The notes under the pieces: model-generated
What the model saw: the letters and a program-made list of their open reading frames with translations, nothing else
Told to the model about the DNA's origin: nothing
Databases searched by the model: none
Position numbers and translations under genes: made by a program
Assembly (NCBI GenBank): GCA_030272155.1
Contig: CP126201.1
Span: 1,470,501 to 1,534,500 of the forward strand
Direction of reading: 5' to 3'
Source of the DNA: Tetradesmus obliquus
Lineage: Eukaryota > Chlorophyta > Chlorophyceae > Sphaeropleales > Scenedesmaceae
DNA: 64,000 bases
In this document: one piece after another, positions 52,626-63,261 of the stretch
Numbering within the stretch: the first letter of the stretch is position 1
Layout of the letters: the number at the start of each line of letters is the position of its first letter

Positions 52626-53910
52626 TGTCAAATCATACAGATGTTTTGCGCCACCAGCGGCAGCTGCTGTCAAACCAAGCGTACGTGTTGCTCAGTGCAC
52701 ACAGAACGACAGGTGGGGTCCGCCATGGTGTCCGACCCCAATTGCCATCACAATACTCCATAAACTCAAACCAGCAGTTTGCTGGCAAGTCTGAAGCCTC
52801 ATCAGGCTGATTGCACCAAAAACAAACTATGTATGCAGATGCACTGCTGCAGGTGCTGATGATGCATGTGTGCTTCTTCACACGCACCTGCGCATCTGCG
52901 GGTCCAGCGTGCGCTCCTGGTAGGTGTTAGTGACACAGCCGCCACGCGTGCTGCGGGAGCCACCAGGACTGACCACACAATGACCTAGACCAAACCTGCA
53001 TGAACTTGCAGCGGCCCCACTCAGCTGCCCCACACAAAAACCCATTTAAACATCCTGGTGCGTCCCCTGCCATTTGCCCTAGCGCTGAAAATGATGTGTT
53101 TTTCATAAACCGTCTCACACGCACCTGCGCATCTGCGGGTCCAGCGTGCGCTCCTGGTAGGTGTTAGTGACACAGCCGCCACGCGTGCTGCGGGAGCCAC
53201 CAGGACTGACCACACAATGACCTAGACCAAACCTGCATGAACTTGCAGCGGCCCCACTCAGCTGCCCCACACAAAAAGTCATATAAACATCCTGGTGCGT
53301 CCCCTGCCGTTTGCCCTAGCGTTGATGATGATGTGTGTGATAGACTGTTCCCCACCTGCGCATGGCCGGGTCCAGCGTGCGCTCCTGGTAGGTGTTAGTA
53401 ACACAGCCGCCACGTGTGCTGCGGGAGCCGTCAGCCTGAGACAGCCGCCACGACTGGCCACGCAGCACATCGCTGCGCGTCATCTTGGTGCCTGCGGTGA
53501 GTCAACATGGGAAGCAGCAGCAGCACAGAAGTTACAACCGAAATCAGCAGCATCGACAGCACACCGTTGAGGGTCATCTTGGTGCCTGTGATCCAGCAGC
53601 AGCCGCAGCAGCAGCAGCAGCAGCAGCATAAGAGTTGCAGTCAAAATCAGGAGCACCAGCAGCAGCACTAGCAGCACCACCACCACCCCCACCACCAGCA
53701 GCAGCAGCGGACATGTTTAGCACGGGCTCGCATGGTGCAAAGTATGTGACTGCCCTAAAATGCTGCTGGTGCTGTCTCCCAACTCCTGTGCTTGCTGCAG
53801 CTGTTCCGCAATTGCTGTCCTGCAAGCGGATGTGTGCAGGAACGCCCATGCTGCTGCTTGCTGCTGCATGCCAGAGAAGCAACTGCCAACCTACCACCAT
53901 CAAGCCCCAT
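51090..53910 (-). CDS. RTF2: replication termination factor 2 (RTF2)
   Basis: Four exons in transcript order: 53910-53895, 53491-53356, 52169-52050, 51780-51090; 320 residues. RTF2 acts at stalled replication forks and has also been linked to pre-mRNA splicing. The first exon is a 16-base micro-exon (MGLDG plus one base), matching the short Met-Gly start of the family and phase-consistent with GTKMTRSD. Then come the U-box-like half WSCCALSGLPLAAPIVADLL, GQLMNRQAVLEHLL, FDHLKSLKDVFTVNL, and the C2-type RING-like half CPVTLLPCG, LKQCGHVISDKAL, TCPVCCQPF and VVQINGN. A Lys/Ala/Arg helix and Gln-rich tail close it. Every internal junction has echoes. Confidence 0.88.
51928..51975 (-). repeat. 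echo of RTF2 exon 3 end
   Basis: Copies the LGQLLNR..ALL.LL segment with a degenerate donor, about 110 bp downstream of the real exon end at 52050. Confidence 0.7.
52255..52567 (-). repeat. three echoes of RTF2 exon 3 start
   Basis: Copies of the acceptor-side CTGATCCTGTGGTCCTGCTG lie near 52290-52262 (short), 52388-52340 and 52567-52510. They are in intron 2, upstream of the real exon. The last keeps the CALSGLPL coding sense. Confidence 0.85.
52885..53354 (-). repeat. 237-bp tandem duplication carrying two echoes of RTF2 exon 2 end
   Basis: Two nearly identical units (about 52880-53117 and 53118-53354) each hold RGGCVTNTYQERTLDPQMR and a donor copied from exon 2, plus the same intron sequence. 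The near identity implies very recent amplification. Confidence 0.9.
53566..53594 (-). repeat. echo of RTF2 exon 2 start
   Basis: GATCACAG then GCACCAAGATGACCC copies the acceptor and first 15-20 bases of exon 2, about 100 bp upstream. Confidence 0.75.
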
Positions 53911-54344
53911 TGTTGCTCTTCTGTAGGCCAATTGTTTGGTGCGCTTGCCTGGAAGCGCCAGGATACTGTTTCAGGACAGCAGCAGCTGACCCAAGACTAA
54001 GATTCCAGTAGATGCCTGAAGTGTTGGGTACAATCAGTATCCAGTCAGCAAACACATGTATTCAGGCAACCTTGACGTCGCCTATAACGCGGTTCAACCG
54101 TTACGTGCTGTCATGTCGGTGCTGTCATATCGGTTCTTCTGCTGTCCAGGGCTTGAAGTGCTGCGAGCAGCAGAAAGTGCTGCAAGCAGCGATCCGGAAC
54201 AAAACACGTAGCTGTATTTCATAATCTACCTGCATCTCAATATGTGTGAGCACGTGGTGATGCTGAGGTCGATGCAGCAGTTGAACTTCTGGGCACCCTG
54301 ACACCTCAGCTTCCGAACCACAGCATCATCTGCAACGTCAGCGC
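53911..54344. promoter_or_regulatory. shared divergent promoter region, RTF2 / RMD1-like
   Basis: The start codons are 434 bp apart on opposite strands. A TGCTGTCATGTCGG/TGCTGTCATATCGG direct repeat at about 54107-54132 is the only repeated motif seen. No clear TATA box. Confidence 0.45.
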
Positions 54345-56309
54345 ATGCTTACATTTCGACAATTACAACGTGCAGCAGCTGCTGCAGCGCAGGCAGAGCT
54401 GGCTCTGCTGCGCACCGCTCCTGCACTGCTAGAGGCGTTGTGCCAACACTGGCACTGCCTTGCTGCTGCCGGTGGCAGCTGCAGCACATTCAGCAGCTGC
54501 TCTGCAGCAACTCCTCATCATGTGATGCCTGCTATCTACAGCAGCAGCAGCAGTAGCAGCAGCAGCAGCAGATGGATGGCTAGCAGCAGCACATGCAGCC
54601 CAAACCCTAGCCTGCAGCTGCAGGCCGCTAGCAGCTACTTGCAGTGCCGCGGGTTGAGCAGCAGCAGCAGCAGCAACAACGCTTCCTCCACAGATCCGGG
54701 TATCATCGACAGCACCTACTTTCCAGGTCCCAATGAGCACGAGCAGCAGCAGCAGGAGTGGCAGCAGCAGCGGCAGGATGCGCACAGGCGGGGCTTTGGG
54801 GCCAAGGTGGCACTGCCTTCCACAGATGTGCTGCATGAGGTGCTGGTAGGGCACGCTGCAACCATCAAGCTACGAGCATACCATATAGGTGCGTGTGCGA
54901 TGTTGATGGGACGGATTCACAAGAGCAGTGGTGTAATGCTTCTGCTCAGGTTGCGTTGATCGATGCCTTCACAATCCACCCAGACCCAGTGCAAGATACA
55001 ACGTAGCTCACTGTCCATCGCCCGATGCTTTGACATATGTCAGGCCCATCTGCTGCTGTTTCAAACTTCAAACTGCTGCTGCCACCGCTTCCTGCAGGTG
55101 CCCGCATCCACATCGGACAAGTGTTGCGCCGCGCACAGCTGCAGGGCTGCAGAACGCTCTCAGGAAAGGACTACTGCATCATATGGCCGCCAGAAAAGCC
55201 CGCCGCCGCTGCTGCTGCTGCTGCTGCCAGCCGCCGGCGGCAGCGCTCTGAAGACAGCACGAGTGAGCTGGAGCGAATGTGGAGCCAATTCAACAACAGC
55301 AGCAGCAGCAGTGAGGTTCATGCCCACGATGCTCGGCAGCTGCAGCACAAGTATCAGTTCTTCAATCAGATGGCATCCGCGCTGAAGGACAAGGTCCGAT
55401 TTGACAGGCAGCACATCCTGCAGTGGATGCAGCAGCGGCAGGATGCTGCAGTGCGCCGGCGAGGCTCACCAAGGGGTGGTGCGCCTGAGGTAGTTACACT
55501 GGATGCATGGAAGAGGCGCAGCAGCGAAGCAGCACAGCAGGTGAGATCATGTTTGCTGGCATAACATTGGTGGATATGTTTTGGAACAAACACTTGTGAC
55601 GGCTGGCCTTGTTGCATTATGACGCAAAATAAGCAGTGGCATGCGGCATTTGGTGTCAGGTGTCAGGTGTATTCCAGGTCGAGCCATTGCTGGCGGTATA
55701 CCGTGGGGTGGTACCACTAGATGCGTGGAAGAGGTGCAGCAGCGAAGCACTGCAGCAGGTGCGCTGGCTTCATAAGTTGCAGCCTTACATAAGGATGTTG
55801 CATCATGTGGCATGTACCGCTGGATGCTTGAAAGAGGCGCAGCACCGAAGCAATGCAGCAGGTGCGCTGGCTGACAAATGTGTGGCTGGCTGTTGTATCG
55901 CTGTACTTCTGTACTGCTGCAGGTCAAGCCCCTGCTGGTGCTGTTTTGTGTGGGCATGCAGCAGCAGCAGCCGCAGCAGGATCCCGACATCACTGCTGTA
56001 TTGCTGTTCTGCTGTACTGTGTATGTGCAGGTGCAGCCGCTGGTGGTGTACTACTGTGTGGGCTCTGTTGTACTGCTGGGCACGCAGCAGCAGCAGGAGC
56101 CTGACATAATCACTGCACTTCTGTACTGCTGTACTGCTGCAGGTGCAGCCGCTGCTGGTGGTGTACCGTGTGGGCTCTGTTGTACTGCTTGGCACGCAGC
56201 AGCAGCATGAGCCTGCCATGATTGAGGCCTTTGTGCCACTTGCAGTGCGCTACAAGGCTGGAGGGGACAGTGCATGGACACGCGCATGTGAGCGGCAGCA
56301 CTAACTGCA

Positions 56310-56340
<31 letters not shown>

Positions 56341-59300
56341 GGTGATGTGGAATAGCCGGTGCATGCATTGTCATAGCCGTCAGTGGGCTACACGGCTGGA
56401 GGAACAGCGCATGGACACGCGCATGTGAGCGGCAGCAGCAGCAGCCGCAGGACAGCGAATAGTTGCAGATGTATGCATTGCTACAGCCGTCAGCGCTACA
56501 AGGCTGGAACTTTGCACTGCTATTGTGTTCGCTTGAATGATACACCTGTTGCTGCTGCCGCTGCTGCTCCTGTGCTAAACCTGTTTCGTGTTCATGTGTG
56601 TTCTGTCTATCTTCTTCGCAGACCGTGCGCAGCAGCCGCGCAGCCCTGCTGAGGAGCACACCGTGAAGGTGAACCCAGGCCAGCAGCAGCCGGCAGTCAA
56701 GGGCACCGACCAGGTGAGGGGATTGGCAGCTGGTTGAGACTGCAGCGACAGGTGTATAACAGCAAAGGGGCACAGCGCCAGCAGCAGAGAGAGGTGCACT
56801 AGCGACAATAAGCAGCAGCGAGAGGTGCACTCAGTCAGTAGGCTAGCGACAACAAGCAGACCAAGTCTGCAACTGCGTGGCAGTTGCGCTGCTGGATGTG
56901 GTGCGCTTGAACTGCCGCATTCTGATGACAGTAGGCTGATGAAACACGTGCCGTGCAGGCGATGCTGGCCGTGCTGGAAGTAGGTGGTGTGCGCATCAAC
57001 ATCTACAGAGGCATGCATGTTTGAACCCTTCAATCTAGCTTCATGTAAGAGCTGTCACGTGTGTGTGGTGCGTGCCATTGTTGTTGTTTTTGTGTTGCAG
57101 GTGATGCTGGCGGTGCTGGATGTGGGCGGGGTGCGCGTCATCACATCCGTGCTGGCGCAGTCTGCGGCCCTCAAGTTCTACGAAACGTGAGTACAGCAAG
57201 CAGCAGCAGCTGTGCTTTGTATATGCCGCCGTATGTGCAGCAGTGTGTGGTGCAGAACATTGCGCGAGGCGGCAGCTGCCTGGCATGTGGTAGCTGCTGC
57301 GCCATGCTGTTTGTTAGACCAGCAGGAGTGTGAGGTATGTAATGACCAATCCATGGTGTGGTCCTTCAGCAGCCCACAGTGCAGCCTTGAATTGCACCTT
57401 GCCCTGCTGTGCATTCTTGCCGTTTGCACATGCCGTTGCAGGTCTGTGGAGCATGCGCTAGCGCGCCTGGCAGCCTACTGCGCCATGGTGCGATCCTTCA
57501 GCAAGGTGCAGTTATAACAAGCAACCCCAATGCAAATCTGCAACATTGCCAGTGTATCTTGCCGCAGGTCTGTGGAGCAGGCGCTAGATTGCCTGGCAGC
57601 CTATTGGGCCATGATGCGCTCCTTCAGCAAGGTGCATCCCCAGTCGAACCCTCCATCACCACTTTCTCCGTTGTCGCAGGTCTGTGGAACAGGCGCTTGA
57701 TCGCCTGGCAGCCTATCGGGCCATGGTGCGCTCCTTCAGCAAGGTGTGCCCCCAAACACAATCCTGCATCATCGCTATGTCTTCCCTTCCGCAGGTCTGT
57801 GGAGCAGGCGCTTGATCGCCTTGCAGCCTACCGGGCCATGATGCGCTCCTTCAGCAAGGTACATCCCCAGTCTAACCCTCCATCACCACTTTCTCCATTG
57901 CCGAGGTCTGTGGAGCAGGCACTGGATCGCCTGGCAGCCTATAGGGCCATGGTGCGCTCCTTCAGCAAGGTGCATTCCCAATTCAGCCCTCCATCACCAC
58001 TTTCTCCATTGCTGCAGGTCTGTGGAGCAGGCACTGGATCGCCTGGCAGCCTACCACGCCATGGGGCACACACATCCTGAAACACTCAGTACACATAATA
58101 CAGACTGCATTTCGCCACTTGCTGAAATCATGCAGGTCTGTGGAGCAGGCGCTAGACAGGTTTGCAGCCTACCGGGCCATGGTGCGCTCCTGCCGCAGAC
58201 CACACTGAGCGCTGCATCACCATCTTGCACATCTCTGGCTCCATGCCCCTGCAGGTCTGTGGAGCAGGCGCTAGACAGGTTGGCAGCGTACCGCGCCATG
58301 GTGCGCTCCTTCAGCAAGGTGGATTACCAGTCTAACCGTCCATCATCACTCCATCGCCGCAGGTCTGTGGAGCAAGCACTAGACAGGCTGGCAGCGCACT
58401 GGGCCATGGTGCGCTCCTTCAGCAAGGTGCATCCCCAATTCAGCCCTCCATCATCACTTTCATTAATGTCGCAGGTCTGTGGAGCAGGCGCTAGACAGGC
58501 TGGCAGCGTACAGGGCCATGGTGCGCTCCTTCAGCAAGGTGCAGCACTCCAGCTGGGCAGCACGCGCAGTGGCAGCACTCATCCCTTTTTCCTGGCTGGG
58601 GGAGCAGGAGCGGACGTTCTTCAAGGTGTGACAGCTGTGATTTTGAACATGAATTTGAACCTAAATCAACTACAATATGACATGAATTGTGGGTTAGGGT
58701 GTTGTCTGGCATGCAGCTTTTGGCTGACGCACTGATCCCCTTCTCCTGGCTGAAGGAGCAGGAGCAAAGGTTCTTTGGGGTACAACGGCTGTGACTTTGT
58801 ACCATCAATTGTAACATGTGGCATGTTAGTGAAAATGTTGGGCCGTTGCTGCGTCAGCTCTGGTCATCAGTGAGGCGCAGGTCAACATCAAATAGCTGAG
58901 CCCGCCTGGGACCGTGCGGCCCCGCCGAACCTGTGCCGCTGATACTGCTTCTGCTGCTGCACCTGCTGCTGATGCCTTTCACTTTGATACAGGTCGTCGC
59001 TGCATCAGCTTTGGTCATCAGTGAAGCTCGTGCCCTGCTTGAGATGGCTGAGCCCGCCTGGGACTACGCGGCGTACCACAGCATATGGGCCATTGCGGCC
59101 GAGGACTGCGAACTCGAGGCGCGCCTGAAGGCGCTGGAGGTCAAGGTGGGCTGTCAGGGCTCCAGCTGGCTTTTGTGGCTGGGTTTTAGGTTTGTGGCTG
59201 GGTTGAGACATGTAGCTGACTATGAGGCCTACCGCAGCATCTGGCTCGGCATGACGTTGAGGATCAAAATCAAATTGATTAGCAGCAACACCAAATGTAC

Positions 59301-59403
59301 ATGTGTCGTGATGACTGCGCCCTGCTTCATGTGCAGCTGCGCCAAGTCGAAGGCGAAGCATAACGTGAAGGGCATCTGGCGCGTGCAATGCTGCCAGCCA
59401 ACC

Positions 59404-59435
<32 letters not shown>

Positions 59436-60331
59436 ACACCAGGCCTCTGCTCCCCTGCTGCAGCACGCCAAATCGAGAATAAAGGCCAAGCACCACGACA
59501 AGGACAACTTATCATTGCACATATATTGCGCCAACTCACATGACATTTGCACTGCCTCGACCTGTCACAGTGTCTGTGGGTCTGCAGCTGCGCCAAGACG
59601 AGAAGGAGGCCAAGCACGACGTCAAAGACCGTGCCAAGACGTCATGGACGTCGACACGCTGCACTGCAGGGCTCTGCACTGATTGTGCCATACATTTCCC
59701 CGCTGGCCTTGTGTGTCTGCTGCAGCTGCGGCAGGTGGAAAAAGAGGCCAAGCACGACGTCAAGGACAGAGCAGGCCGGCGCTACTACCGGCTGGAGCAG
59801 TACGTCATTGTGCTGCTGGTGGTGTCATGCATGCTGGCAGCACTGGAGGTGGCCAAGAAGGCGCTGAGCCAGCAGCAGCGACAGCAGCAGCAGGCTCTGG
59901 ATGCTGGCAGCAGCAGCAGCAGCGGCGGCGGCGGCGAGGCATTCGCTGACAGCAGCGGCGCTTTGTTGACTGGCTCTATTGATGATGGGACAGATCTGCT
60001 GGGTAGCAGCAGCTATGAGGCAGTTGCTGTTGCAGAAGCACAAGCAGATGTAGCGGCAGGTGCAGCAGATTCTGCAGCGGATTTGGTAAATGAAGTAGCC
60101 GCAGCTGTTGGTGAGGCTGATCAGGGTTGGAGTGAAGCGCAGCAGGACTTGCTGGGTGATGATGAGCAGCAGCAGCAGCAGCAGCAGCAAGATGAGTCGG
60201 AGGCAGCTGAGGGTGTGGATGGCAGCAGCAGCAGTGATGATGAGGAGGCAGCAGCTTGTGCTGATGCCGGCAGCAGCAGCAGCAGCAGCCCCAGGGCAGG
60301 CAGATCGTGGTGGCGGGTGTGGCAGCGATGA
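54345..60331 (+). CDS. RMD1/RMND1 family protein (DUF155), probably organellar
   Basis: Eight exons: 54345-54888, 55098-55540, 56143-56287, 56622-56713, 57101-57186, 58475-58625, 58993-59145, 59726-60331; 739 residues. DUF155 proteins include yeast RMD1, mitochondrial RMND1 and plant RETARDED ROOT GROWTH; several support organelle translation. Family features in order: an Ala/Ser/Gln N-terminus that could target an organelle, HEVLVGHAATIKLRAYHIGA (domain start), LLVVYRVGSVVLLG, EEHTVKVNP, VITSVLAQSAALKFYETSVE, AALIPFSWLGEQ, PAWDYAAYHSIW, EDCELEARLKALEVK, and the C-terminal membrane anchor RLEQYVIVLLVVSCMLAALE. An acidic Gln/Ser tail of about 130 residues follows the anchor. The choice of the last of ten exon 6 copies is a judgement. 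Almost every exon has echoes. Confidence 0.82.
55708..55861 (+). repeat. two echoes of RMD1-like exon 2 end
   Basis: Copies of the LDAWKRRSSEAAQQ end with its GTGCGC/GTGAGA-type donor lie at about 55712-55757 and 55812-55860, downstream of the real exon end at 55540. Confidence 0.85.
55922..56140 (+). repeat. two echoes of RMD1-like exon 3 start
   Basis: Acceptor-side copies begin at 55922 (VKPLLVLFCVG, degenerate) and 56032 (VQPLVVYYCVGSVVLLGTQQ). Both are upstream of the real exon at 56143, with a unit of about 110 bp. A fainter one lies near 55678. Confidence 0.85.
56377..56428 (+). repeat. echo of RMD1-like exon 3 end
   Basis: GGGCTACACGGCTGGAGGAA..GACACGCGCAT plus GTGAGC donor copies the end of exon 3 (56235-56287), about 140 bp downstream. 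A shorter trace lies near 56488. Confidence 0.8.
56957..56999 (+). repeat. echo of RMD1-like exon 5 start
   Basis: GTGCAGGCGATGCTGGCCGT..GGTGTGCGCATCA copies the acceptor and about 40 bases of exon 5 (57101), 143 bp upstream. Confidence 0.85.
57442..58427 (+). repeat. nine extra copies of RMD1-like exon 6
   Basis: Exon-like segments of 64 nt begin at 57442, 57568, 57680, 57795, 57906, 58018, 58136, 58255 and 58363, before the tenth at 58475. Consensus: SVEQALDRLAAYRAMVRSFS plus K. Seven of the nine keep both an acceptor AG and an AAG/GTGCAT-like donor; those at 58018 and 58136 have lost the donor end. Each starts in phase 2 and ends in phase 0, so only one can be used per transcript without a frameshift. 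Spacing is 106-126 bp. Confidence 0.92.
58717..58779 (+). repeat. echo of the second half of RMD1-like exon 6, possible alternative exon
   Basis: After a GGCATGCAG acceptor, 63 nt read LLADALIPFSWLKEQEQRFF plus G and end at a GTACAA donor. It is in phase 0 at both ends, so it could follow any 64-nt upstream copy in place of the longer last copy. Confidence 0.75.
58836..58915 (+). repeat. echo of RMD1-like exon 7 start
   Basis: A copy of VAASALVISEA plus a diverged remainder (with an in-frame stop) lies about 150 bp upstream of the real exon (58993). A second trace (DYEAYRSIWLGM) lies at about 59216-59250, downstream. Confidence 0.8.
59334..59640 (+). repeat. three echoes of RMD1-like last exon start
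   Basis: Copies of the LRQVEKEAKHDVKDRA start lie near 59334 (degenerate), 59461 (degenerate) and 59588 (LRQDEKEAKHDVKDRAK, well conserved), with unit about 127-135 bp. All are upstream of the real exon at 59726. Confidence 0.88.
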
Positions 60332-60759
60332 GCTGGCTGAGCCATGTTCTCTGCCAGATATGCGGCCGCGTCCTGCCTTTGAATGATTTGGTTGCAGCTT
60401 CAACGCCATCGTGTACATTTGCAATCGTCTGGCGCAGAATGTGTGGTATTATGTTTCGCGGGGCATGATCACGTCTTTTCTGGCTGTTCGCCACCACACC
60501 ATTATGGTGTGTCAAGGGCTCAGCAGCGCCGCTGCAAGGCGGCTGTTACAGTTTGGCCGTCAACAGCGGAATTAAAAATGACTGACTTCGTAAAGTTGCC
60601 AATGGCGCCAGCACAATCAGCAAATGACGAGAGAGCACATTGACTGCAAGCAAGAGCCTCAAGCTGTAGCAACATTCCCGTTTGTATGATACATATCGCA
60701 CAAACGGAACACAGCTGGTCAACGCATGCCACGGCAGCTGCTGCAGCAGCCGGCAGCAG
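60332..60759. other. convergent intergenic region between RMD1-like and Rab3GAP genes
   Basis: The two stops face each other 428 bp apart. A TGTAA on the minus strand near 60545 could end the Rab3GAP transcript. No gene is seen. Confidence 0.5.
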
Positions 60760-62293
60760 CTACTGCCCCTGCTCGCTCACCAATACTAGAGCCGTACGCA
60801 TCTCCCCATCTGCCTCCTGCAAGTACATGCGGCTGGGCGGCTGCACCCCTGCTGCTGCTGCACTGCCGCCGGCGGCGGCTGCTGCTACTGCTGCTGCCAC
60901 AGCAGGCCTCAGCTTCAAACCTCCGCTGCTGCTGCTGCTGCTGCCCATAGCAGCAGAACCACCGCCAGCAGCAGCAGCAGCAGGATGCTGGCCGCATGTC
61001 AGCACCCACTCCCGCTGCGCAGTGTCACCTAAGTACTGCTGCAGCCGCCGCACCTCTGCAGCATTGCTGCTGCTGCCGCTGCTGCTGCCACAGCCTTCAG
61101 CACTGCTGCTGCCGTCGACACCCTGCTGCTGTATTCCGGTAGCACTTGGCTCAGCAGTAGCAGCAGCAGCAGCAATGGCACCCACTGCTCCAGCATACTC
61201 ACTGACCTGATGCAGGTACCCATAGTACTGCTGCTGCTGCGGCTGGCTGTAGCTACCCGAAAAGCTGTCGCCGTTGCCGCCGCTGCTGCTGCCGCCCAGC
61301 TGGTGACCCTTGCAAGCAGCCACCCACCTCAGCAGCCCAGCCCGCTCTTGCTGACTCAGCACAGCAGCAGGCAGCAGGCTACCAGCACACATCACAGCAA
61401 CCTCAACATCAACTGCTGCTGCTACTGCATCTCCACCAGAGCTACTACTGCCAATTTCAACGCCACTGCAGCCCTGTGCCGCAGCATTTGAGCCTAACGC
61501 GCCGCTGCTGCTGCTGCTGCTGCTGCTGCTGCCGACCCCCTGGATCAAGTTGCTCAGCAGCCTTCCAGCAAGTTGCTCCTGACCCGGCAAGTGATGCAGC
61601 AGGCTTTCAGCCAACACCACAACTTGCTCAACATACGAAAACTCAGCCAGCAGAAGCTCCAGCTCCACATCCGACAGCCCTGACTCAGCACCCTGCCAGT
61701 CGCCGGCTAGGGTTTGACCAGAGGTTTGGCCAGAGGTTTGACCGAAGGTTTGACCAGAGGTTGGACCATCGGCTGCTGCTGCCAGGGCTTCCGCCAAGCC
61801 GCCGCCTTTGCGCAGCACGCTGGCTGCCATGGAGCGGAACCTGCAGCACCAGCAGCAGCAGCAGCAGCAGCACGCCATATCTGAAGTCAGAACCACCAAA
61901 TGCTATCCTTGAAGAGGAGAACCGCCAGCGCTTCGCTCTAACTGCTGCACAACTGCGGCATGACGGTCCTCGCTGCTACCTCACTCACCCCTCACCCACC
62001 TGTCCACGACAGCAGCAGCAGCAGGAAGCGCCGCGCCCCTGCTGCTGCCCAGCAGTGCAGCCGCCTCAGCCACAGCAGCAGCCAGCAGCTGCCCAAACAG
62101 GCCCCCAGGGCTTAGGGTTTCCAGGTAGTGTAAAACCTGCTCCCCTTCCTTGTGGGGGTTTAGCAGCGGCCGCTGAGCAGCAGCAGGCTGAGCTGGCGCT
62201 ACAGCCCACAGCTGCTGCCAGCTGCTGCTGCTGCTGCTGCTGCCGGTGTTTGGCTGCGCTGAATCATCATCCTGCTGTGGCTCCTGCGGCTCA

Positions 62294-62335
<42 letters not shown>

Positions 62336-62456
62336 TCCCTAGGGGTGTACCACCTCAGGAAGTCATCCAAGCAGCAGCCAGGGTTGGCAGCTTTGAAGGA
62401 TGACATGTCAGACAGCAGCGGCGCAGCCATCAGCCGCTGCCGCAGCAGCAGCAAGT

Positions 62457-62504
<48 letters not shown>

Positions 62505-63224
62505 ACTCTGACTTGGAGGGCGCAGCGGCATCCGCTGCAGCAGTAGCAAGCTGCAGCAGCGCTGCTTGCCGCTCTATGATTTGGTCCTCTGTGAAGACTG
62601 GCTCATCTTGCAGCACAGGCACCCGCAAGGGCCTATCAGGGAAGTGCAGCAAAAAGGCACCCGGCAGCACACCGGCAACACCCACAGGTAGGGCCATCTG
62701 CTCTGCTGCTGCTGCTGTTGCTGTGTCAAGATCATTGCATTCTCCTGCTGCTGCTGTTGTTGCTGCTGTTGCAAGCAGGTCCTGCGGTGCACCCTGCTGC
62801 TGCTGCTGCTGCAGCAGCTGGGTAGCTGGCAATGCAGAGGTGCCAGAAAACGAGCTGCTGGGTGAGCAGAATTCCGATTGCGCATCCTCAAAGCAATCCT
62901 TGGACACATCATCCTGCTGCTGCTGCTGCTCTGCTGGGAGTGCGGCTGCATCCGCTGCTGCTGCTGTGCTGGAGCTCTCTGCATCTGTTGCTGTGTATGC
63001 ATCATCAGCATCATCAGCATTGTCATCGTCGCCACCACTAACGGAAAAGAAGCTGCCACTCCCAGCAGTAGCAGGCCGCGCAATGATATCCCCTGACACC
63101 CCAGCAGCATCGCTATCCGCAGCAGCCTCAGCAGCAGCAGCATCAACATCACTTGAGGCAAGACCATCTGCCAGCGATGACAGCTGACCGCGCCTGCTGC
63201 TGCCTGCCTTCCCCAACACCCCCA

Positions 63225-63261
<37 letters not shown>

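Noticed and set aside
57442-58625. CRISPR-like array
   Set aside because: The regular spacing comes from repeated exons with splice sites in a eukaryotic gene. The repeats are coding and the spacers are introns.
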